NCBI RefSeq assembly: GCF_003545885.1
Contig: NZ_QHCT01000001.1
Location: forward strand, 1,468,001 to 1,532,000
Length of the DNA stretch: 64,000 bases
Direction: 5' to 3'
Source of the DNA: Leptospira stimsonii
GTDB taxonomy: Bacteria; Spirochaetota; Leptospiria; Leptospirales; Leptospiraceae
Below the pieces are notes generated by a model, which was not told where the DNA came from, ran no database searches, and saw only the letters and a list, made by a program, of their open reading frames with translations. Position numbers and translations under genes: made by a program. How positions within the stretch are numbered: position 1 is the first letter of the stretch; every line of letters begins with the position of its first letter. This document shows, one piece after another, positions 59,001 to 64,000 of the stretch.

Positions 59001-60471
59001 GTTTAGGAGCAGATTCGGAAAGGTCGATCACGTAATCTTTGAACGTGATCGTGTTGCCGGAACAAGAAATTCTTTCCAACGCCTTTTTTAAACTAATCCC
59101 CGGTGAAAAAACGTCCGTGCTCGTCGTATTACAGGGGTTGGAAACATTCGGTGTATCGAATGCAGTTACGCGGTACATGTCGCGAAGCCCCGGACCATAA
59201 GCTTTTACTAAAGCGGTTCTTCCTTTTGCGTTTTCTTCTACTATCTTAAGATTATTTCCAGAGAAGTTGAGTAGGTTGGATTTATAGTTAGAATCCGCGA
59301 CGTGAGTCATCGCGTAATCCACGATGATGATCTTCGGAGTATATCCGGCGGCAATCGCCTTTTCTACTTCAGAAGTATTCAAATTTGTTAATTCAACAAC
59401 GTAAGGACCGAAATCAGTGCCTCCATAGACTTCGACTTCAAAAAGACTGTAATCGTCGTTTCTCAATCGAAAGGAGGACATAGGTACGAGTTCTCCCGCA
59501 GGTGTTTCGAACATCAAAGAACAAAGGATGTTTGAAATTTTAACCGGCATGTTTACGGAAAGATTTTTGATATAAAGAGCCGCCCTTACCACGCCCGCGT
59601 TCGGTTCAACGGTAGAAGTTTCGTTGATCTTGGAAGATTTATCGGAGCGATATTTTCTCGCTTTGTTCGTGGAAGAATCCGATTTTAAATTCCAAGCGTC
59701 TCGGTCTAAATTATTTTTAAAAGGACGATCCGCCCATTTTGTAGTGGTAGCAGAAACCGCATTTTTTGCGGTCCAACTATCCTTGGCACTATTGCTGTAA
59801 TTCATACCAGTAGAAACCAGGCCCATTCCATAGCTACCTTCGAAACCTGCGGATGACGTTGTTTCATGAGAACTGCCCAATTCAATTTCGTTACTAAAAG
59901 AATCCTGAAATTGAACCGTTCTTTCGTTTAATTCCGATTGATGTATTTTATCAGAACCTTCATTCTTGGACGCTTCAAAATCATTGGAGTTAATCTCGCT
60001 CACGATCTCATCGCTCTGGTTATTGGAATTTTTTAGAATTTGAATCTTCAGAGTTACGGGCGGAGCGATTGTGGTTTCTATCTGCGGATAATCTGCGACC
60101 CAAACATTGCTTAACGTTTCGTTCTGATTTAAAATACCATCTCCGTCGAAGTCGTTTACGATTGTTGTTCCCGTAGGATCGATGGTACCCATCAAGGCCG
60201 CCGCCGCTACCGGTTTCCCCGGAGGAAGATTGAAGAGACCGTTCACCGGTGTGATCGGAGTTGTTGGTTGTCCCGGTTTGATCGGAACCCCTTCATTGTT
60301 GACTTGGGTCTTGACAGATTCAGCAACTAACCAAGTGGCCGCCGCAAGATCCACGTTCTCCATGGTGCCTCGATCTTTTCCAAACCAACCGCAGGTGATT
60401 AAGAATGGGATGAATAAGGATGGAATCAGAAATAGTCTGATCCTTGAAAAAATAGAGTCACCTTTCAACAT
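56059..60471 (-). CDS. Large lipoprotein with binary-toxin-B/PA-like module and C-terminal beta-propeller
   Basis: 1470 residues. The signal ends IPFLITC, so C27 is probably lipidated. DFDGDGILNQNE (107-118) matches the Ca-binding motif of protective antigen (DTDGDGIPDLWE-like). Residues about 128-390 follow the order seen in PA and clostridial B components: a strand segment DYPQIETTIAPPVTLKIQIL, a Ser/Thr/Gly-alternating stretch (SSHETTSSAGFEGSYGMGLVSTGMNYSNSAKDSW), a strand VVRAALYIKNLSVNMPVKI and a late DFGPYVVELTNLNTSEVEKAIAAG. From about residue 1000 to 1450 some eight repeats carry a (hydrophobic)3-W then GR.x.L pattern, for example KVVIAWAH, RAILIWADLE, GIVVWRRNDG and VLTTWEQTNG, which suggests a beta-propeller. 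The PA likeness is from remembered sequence, not an alignment. AGGAG precedes the ATG. Confidence 0.82.
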   Translation of the reverse strand: MLKGDSIFSRIRLFLIPSLFIPFLITCGWFGKDRGTMENVDLAAATWLVAESVKTQVNNEGVPIKPGQPTTPITPVNGLFNLPPGKPVAAAALMGTIDPTGTTIVNDFDGDGILNQNETLSNVWVADYPQIETTIAPPVTLKIQILKNSNNQSDEIVSEINSNDFEASKNEGSDKIHQSELNERTVQFQDSFSNEIELGSSHETTSSAGFEGSYGMGLVSTGMNYSNSAKDSWTAKNAVSATTTKWADRPFKNNLDRDAWNLKSDSSTNKARKYRSDKSSKINETSTVEPNAGVVRAALYIKNLSVNMPVKISNILCSLMFETPAGELVPMSSFRLRNDDYSLFEVEVYGGTDFGPYVVELTNLNTSEVEKAIAAGYTPKIIIVDYAMTHVADSNYKSNLLNFSGNNLKIVEENAKGRTALVKAYGPGLRDMYRVTAFDTPNVSNPCNTTSTDVFSPGISLKKALERISCSGNTITFKDYVIDLSESAPKLGESRIYLKGIQSFGGISTNIPCTDETSTGTDGVSRTACVQKPYSQWTDTEKQSSGVWAIYSRGKFYSPTEYWTDSGSVRKFDPWRGAVAAPILKGVDSIIWAGDNYDLVYISFKDFIKSDQKFGNNPLENGNAYPLNTKWDNKSLGSHPYYPDTNSLYLGEVGFGEKIELKFQLEKTKYLAPNFGSATDAGAYQYFSNFNYNLQTSSDRYNINQAADFEISMGFGGARTDWFHIIKDLSTSDPYKLKNCGTTLDFINQIYNLCVQLPTLSTTVDPAISLVKLYIRPSLNNAYRRTVWPLHYSQVRKMRGEAGLPISAGSTTVRIANAYGSANVGDRLYIQGDSTSYRILQVLPPQNDGSFEVQLESAVLINAQKTTPLYIPGALTSPDVRLVVDTGFVTDWNNFVASSFNSTAFDNVQYRPFLLNGSVSCSTSPFHPASCLGFAPDMNAINWTGIYNEGVALWNSWSDGGDFKNFLYSGLVRLTAATGKSYRLESSNTDFTVSADVNAPSLGNVKTVSHGDVALSIWRQGQTLIGRYNSVNTGQGIGNPFTINPTYSVTETGNYTLKQKNGKVVIAWAHSEHIAVSIRDLTNFSTIVSESLIATRYLPYPKSYFDGYIDVAVGNNRAILIWADLETSTALNSNYACNATICAWNDIRNYRVEGKVIRLDNGTAVGSSFNIVNHSTTDIVWDYPSHQHDQLAYFTLTPAVAVNDNNQAIIGWKYQNRASGAHSVWSSVYDLNSAIIIGSNKQILNEATRSGDSLDVGITNGKGIVVWRRNDGAAFGRGIDTSNSNLIGSDNIVLEPSGIEYMRFSYFADTGFLTYRADSKNIRLKVINLQTSQLLYPGSLTLGIADADLRSPGQSILSGNKVLTTWEQTNGTKKTIWGRISDLSTFTLDGQKEFQLSTTNEGIQFNPTATINSASNLGLVTWVSQDKTQQRIRGAKIDLNNPGALQYGLNNFFVAPLIERDYTVRAKIKY

Positions 60472-61524
60472 GAGTTTCTCTCCTAAGCTCCGTGTTTTAA
60501 CTTTAAATTCATTCTTCTTTGTTTAAGAACGTTCTGCGTTATTCGTTTTCGTACACGAATTTAATCTTTCTACCTTAGTAATTACTCAAAGCAGACACAA
60601 AGTTCTTAAATTATTAAAGTTTCAGTTTGACTATGAAAAAAATGGAAGTATTCGTGCCAACCGCAAATCTGGCTCGAAAATAAATTTTATTCAACATGAG
60701 ACTCTTTTGTTAAGCGAAGAAGTCTTAAATATCTGTCAAATGATTTGAAAAGAGCGAGTATGTGTTTTCTCTTTCGAGTTAGAGGTTTACAATATAGGTT
60801 TAGAGTTAGGTCAATCGATGATGAACTTTCTGGTTAGCGCAGTCTGATTTGCTTTGAGTTTCTCTCGGTTGGATTGGAAAAAGTTTTTTGAATTATAAAT
60901 TAAGCCAGAAAAGTTTCATAGAAAATATTTTTCGCAGTGTTCTTTAAGTGGCAGTTTTTTCTAATTAGCTGTGAGATAGGGCGGGGAGGTTTTTATATTC
61001 TTAAGTAAAAAATGCAATAGACCCCATTTTATAGATACATTCAAAAAATGAAATATTATATAAAATTTATTTTATATTTTGGATAGCTTTCCTATTTTAC
61101 TGGATTTATTCAATGAATGTTATAATATTCTAATTAAAACAAATCGTTTGAAGGTTTGTTTTTGATGGGGGCGTGCCCTTGATTTCATCTGGAGAGTTTT
61201 GTGGTAAACTCGGCAGTGAATGATGAAACTCTGAAATCGACAATGCTACTTGGAACTCATTCTTTAGGAATTAATAAGTTCAACGGATGCCATTTTCTTA
61301 TTGGAATTGTTTTTGGAGTGCTGACTTTTGCTCTTAACAAAAATCTTTTTTACGTTCGCGTGATTGATTTTTATTATGTCTCATCCTATCTTTATTCGCT
61401 TTTTAACGAAGTTTATGAGATTCTTCTTCGGTTTCTTGGGAAAACGTTCTTACAAAGTATTTTTTGAATTCCCGAAGACTTTTGTTTTTTGGAAGATAAA
61501 GTTCGCCGGGAATTCAAATTACAC
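60472..61524. other. AT-rich 1-kb intergenic region upstream of the toxin-like operon
   Basis: Very AT-rich. It must hold the promoter of the PA-like/RHS operon, but I cannot single one out. An open frame at 61201-61467 starts with GTG, has no ribosome binding site and encodes a hydrophobic peptide; I do not count it. The composition is unlike the neighbouring genes and may mark an insertion boundary. Confidence 0.5.
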
Positions 61525-62637
61525 TTAGGATTTTTTCTGCGTATCGTCTTTGGGAGGCAAAAGAATTCCTTTGAGTTGATCGATGAGTTGAATCCCGCCG
61601 GTCAAGGTAATCTGGCTGATTTTCTCGCTGATCCTTTCCACATATTCCAACTCTTTGAGTTTATAAAGCGTCATGTTTTCTTCCATTAACTTTGCGGTGT
61701 TTAACAAACTTCTTGTGGACGCGGTTTCTTCCCTTCTCATGATCACGTTTGCTTGCGCTTTTTTCTCGGCGATCAAAACCTGATTGAGGATTTCTTTGAT
61801 TTCTCCCGGAAGAATTACGTCCTTGACTCCACCAAAGAGAATCTCTAATCCCATTGAAGGCATCGAAGTTTTGATCTTCTCCGTTACGTAAGAACCAATT
61901 TCCTCTTTTTTAGAAAGAATTTCGTCTAACGTTAGGGATCCAACGTATTCCCTTAGAACCAATTGTAAATGGATATAGAGTTGCGATTCGTAGTCCTTTA
62001 TCTCCACGAGGCATTGAATCGGATCGGTGATCTTATACTGACAAACGAAGTTGAGTCGAAGAGGAATCTTATCCTTCGACATGATTTCCTGGCCGGTGAT
62101 CTCCGTTTGAAGTTGTCTAAGATCCGCTTTGATCACCGAAATCGATTTGGTCCCTTTCCAATAAAAATAATTTCCCGGCTCTAAGAGCTTAACAAAAGCG
62201 TTTTCGATAAACAGAAGACCTTTTTCATACGATTCCACGCCGTAGGAAGAGACGAGATCTTTGACTTCCGGTTTCATTAGAATAGAACGTTCGATTTCTT
62301 CCGATACGAACGGGTCGTCGAGATTGATCTTGATAAAAGATCTGGCCTTGATTCCTTTCCAAAACGCGTGAATTCCGGTCTTTAGAACGGATTTGAATTT
62401 ATCTTCCTCGAAATGAATCGCAATCTCGTTATCCTTGAGATCGATGATTTCCAATTCTTTCATAAGAATCGGATCGTTTCGTAAAAAGGAAAAATCGATT
62501 CTGGAAACGAAAGGATTTAGGACCTGATGAATCTCGATGTTTCCGCCTAAAAGCCAAAAATAATTTCCGGGCGGGAGAAATTTTACATATTCTCCCTCTT
62601 TGAACAAAAGGCCTCTTTGATCATTTCTTATTTTCAT
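61525..62637 (-). CDS. SPFH/band 7 (slipin-type) protein
   Basis: 370 residues. Two related halves begin with similar words: RNDQRGLLFKEGEYVKFLPPGNYFWLLGG and YEKGLLFIENAFVKLLEPGNYFYWKGT. The second is followed by a band 7 domain (ISVIKADLRQLQTEITGQEIMSKDKIPLRLNFVCQYKITDPIQCLVEIKDYESQLYIHLQLVLREYVGSLTLDEILSKKEEI). A C-terminal coiled-coil (LIAEKKAQANVIMRREETASTRSLLNTAKLMEENMTLYKLKELEYVERI) is typical of slipin proteins. No obvious transmembrane segment. Such proteins scaffold membrane microdomains. It is separated from the toxin-like operon by the 1-kb gap. Confidence 0.88.
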   Translation of the reverse strand: MKIRNDQRGLLFKEGEYVKFLPPGNYFWLLGGNIEIHQVLNPFVSRIDFSFLRNDPILMKELEIIDLKDNEIAIHFEEDKFKSVLKTGIHAFWKGIKARSFIKINLDDPFVSEEIERSILMKPEVKDLVSSYGVESYEKGLLFIENAFVKLLEPGNYFYWKGTKSISVIKADLRQLQTEITGQEIMSKDKIPLRLNFVCQYKITDPIQCLVEIKDYESQLYIHLQLVLREYVGSLTLDEILSKKEEIGSYVTEKIKTSMPSMGLEILFGGVKDVILPGEIKEILNQVLIAEKKAQANVIMRREETASTRSLLNTAKLMEENMTLYKLKELEYVERISEKISQITLTGGIQLIDQLKGILLPPKDDTQKKS

Positions 62638-63556
62638 ACGAACCTCGATTGAATTCTATAATGACGACTAACGTGAATTTTGAAATCAACCTTAGACATC
62701 CGAAAAAGAATAAAAGGAATCCATCCCACGTCGGCGGGGAACCATTTTAGAATCGTCGCATCGAATCGAATTTAACTTCCTTCTTTTCTCTCGAAAAAAA
62801 AGAAGCCGGCTTGAAACGAATTCTCGATTCGGTATCCATCGTTCCGCAAGGCAAACATTGGATTGCTTTCGAATGAATCCAAAAGCCGGACGCCTTTTAT
62901 CCTTTTTTTGTTTCGGTCTTTTTGCGAAGAGACCAACTTCTCGCTTAACAGGCGCCTGCTCTGACCAGCTGAGCTACTTACTCGTTTGAATAAGGAAGGA
63001 TTCGAACCTTCGACCAGGTGATGGTGACTCGGATTCCAATCTTTAAACGTGAAACCAACCGCGCAGAGCACGAAGGAACCGCCGGGCCTTTGGAAACCCT
63101 AAGGACAAAAATCAAAGCCGAATGCAGATTCTTTTTTATTGGAAGAATGGGAAACTATTTTCCAACTTTGGTTCTAAGAATTCTTGTACAGATGAAAACC
63201 GTCCGGGTCGCTGGAATTTGTTTTGTTTCGACGATATTTTGCGCGGAAATAATTTCTTGTGTTCAGCACCGGTATTTGATTCTCAAACGTTAGTTTTGTA
63301 GAGGCAAGACGTTCTGAGAAAAAACAAAGCGGAGAAAGTTCCGGTCCTTTTTGCGTGACGTAAAATTCGCGTTAGGCGCCTTCAATGACATTTGTAGGGA
63401 TGCGTTTTTATAAGCTCCGAGTTGATTATTCTTTTTTCAATTTGAGAGTAGGGTTTTGTCGGTCGTAAAATCTACCTAAATTAAATCGAGACGCGGCAAC
63501 TGAAAACGGTTTTGTCCTTTTAAAATCTTCGAAGTTAGGAAGCGAGCGGTTTTAAA
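62638..63556. other. Intergenic region holding tRNA-like fragments
   Basis: About 900 bp. The only recognised content is the pair of tRNA halves at 62942-63011 and a hairpin-forming stretch beside them. Open frames across it translate tRNA-like sequence (for example VEGSNPS and SSSAGQSRR) and are not genes. Confidence 0.55.
62942..63011 (-). pseudogene. tRNA-Asn-like halves in inverted order
   Basis: Read on the minus strand, a T-arm (GAAGG-TTCGAAT-CCTTC, 62995-63011) and 3' acceptor strand CTTATTC (62988-62994) come first. Four bases later a 5' acceptor strand GAGTAAG (62977-62983), a D-arm (GCTCAGCTGGTCAGAGC) and an anticodon loop CTGTTAA with anticodon GTT (Asn) follow. The two acceptor strands pair over 7 bp with one G-U. 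The anticodon stem does not close properly (3 of 5 pairs), and no second 3' half follows. Most likely this is the remnant of two tandem tRNA genes; a permuted tRNA is a less likely alternative. Confidence 0.6.
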
Positions 63557-64000
63557 TCAGACGTATTCTTTCAGATATTCTTTTCCTTGAAGGTGGCTCG
63601 GGAAAAATATCGGAAATTCTTTTCCGGTTTTCGCCCTGGATCTTCGATAGGATTTTGAGGAATTCCAAAACGTTTCGTATTCGCTGTCCAAACGAAAGAG
63701 AAGTTTTTCCCAGAAGATAAAATGTGTATCTACGAATTCTTGACGGATATCTTTCGCCCTCAGAGTAAGCGGACATTTCCCGGTGAATTCTTTCATAAAA
63801 ACAAGTCCGACCATCACTCCTCTCGTATCCAAATACGGTTCGAGTGGAAAGGTCCTACAACTGATCGAACGATTCTCCCTTTCGCAAAATTGAATCCCTT
63901 TGCATTCACAAAAGAGAGTTTCTTTGGAATCGTATTCCGCGAGCATCTTTTTGTCTTCCTTTGTCTCCGGTTTCCAAACCTTCCATAGATCCGTTCTTTT
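63557..64000 (-). CDS. Cysteine-rich hypothetical protein (5'-truncated by window edge)
   Basis: The frame is open to the last base of the window, so the N-terminus is missing; ATG at 63946 is probably internal. 147 residues are visible. Five cysteines (FCECKGIQFCERENRSISC, then KCPL) suggest a metal-binding cluster, possibly of the YkgJ type, but the spacing does not prove it. The C-terminus is rich in Lys and aromatic residues. Function unknown. Confidence 0.6.
   Translation of the reverse strand, partial: KRTDLWKVWKPETKEDKKMLAEYDSKETLFCECKGIQFCERENRSISCRTFPLEPYLDTRGVMVGLVFMKEFTGKCPLTLRAKDIRQEFVDTHFIFWEKLLFRLDSEYETFWNSSKSYRRSRAKTGKEFPIFFPSHLQGKEYLKEYV

Noticed and set aside
61201..61467. 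88-codon hydrophobic frame upstream of the toxin-like operon
   Set aside because: GTG start without ribosome binding site in very AT-rich DNA; hydrophobicity follows from T-rich codons.
62772..63293. Open frames on both strands around 63 kb
   Set aside because: They translate tRNA-like fragments and lack coding signals.

Overview
The window looks like a chromosome segment of Leptospira, probably one of the higher-GC pathogenic-clade species. The base composition appears to be in the low-to-mid 40s percent GC, judged by eye. Leptospira-type families are present: a DUF1564 protein, DUF1566/Lcl-type and MORN lipoproteins with relaxed spirochaetal lipoboxes, and a short LeuA-type synthase. Intergenic regions carry a recurring palindromic word, GGGAGTTCCC or GGGAACTCCC. 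There is no rRNA operon, CRISPR array, transposase or phage module.

Positions 1-4.4 kb hold the 3' end of an aldehyde dehydrogenase, a broken zinc alcohol dehydrogenase behind two operator-like palindromes, a membrane-anchored alpha/beta hydrolase and thiol peroxidase. Positions 4.5-8.7 kb are a biosynthetic operon: a Val/Leu-rich leader peptide with a transcription attenuator, acetolactate synthase large subunit, a short ACT-domain protein, and a TrpE/PabB plus TrpG/PabA pair. Positions 8.8-31.2 kb are ordinary housekeeping and accessory genes, including a hybrid histidine kinase, pirin, an OmpA-domain protein, DoxX proteins, a BaiN-type flavoprotein, a GMC oxidoreductase, a MarR regulator, TruD, an aldo-keto reductase, DUF2804, a Rof-like Rho-binding protein, an acyltransferase, thiolase, DUF1564, a YheT-type hydrolase and two exported proteins. 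Positions 31.2-35.7 kb hold an RND efflux pump behind tandem palindromic operators, followed by a TetR regulator.

At 35.7-37.2 kb (minus strand) a LeuA-type gene sits behind a second complete attenuator, whose 19-residue leader peptide has nine leucines. The two attenuators suggest that branched-chain amino acid synthesis in this organism is controlled by ribosome-mediated attenuation. Positions 37.3-47.8 kb hold a TPR protein, an SRPBCC membrane protein, a methyltransferase, a holin-4 family protein, a DsbA-like protein, a GAF/SpoIIE phosphatase, a metallophosphoesterase, a MORN lipoprotein, a tautomerase and small membrane proteins.

The most unusual part is 48.1-60.5 kb on the minus strand. 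A 1470-residue lipoprotein has a Ca-binding-like aspartate motif and a region resembling the pore-forming module of anthrax protective antigen and clostridial binary toxin B components; it ends in what looks like a beta-propeller. It lies 26 bp upstream of a 2505-residue lipoprotein built like a fused TcB-TcC toxin cocoon (SpvB domain, FG-GAP repeats, RHS repeats and core) with an unrecognised C-terminal domain. A small AT-rich membrane-protein gene overlaps its 3' end, in the position of an immunity gene. I infer a candidate surface toxin or delivery system from this. An AT-rich 1-kb gap, an SPFH protein, two tRNA halves in inverted order and a truncated cysteine-rich gene finish the window.
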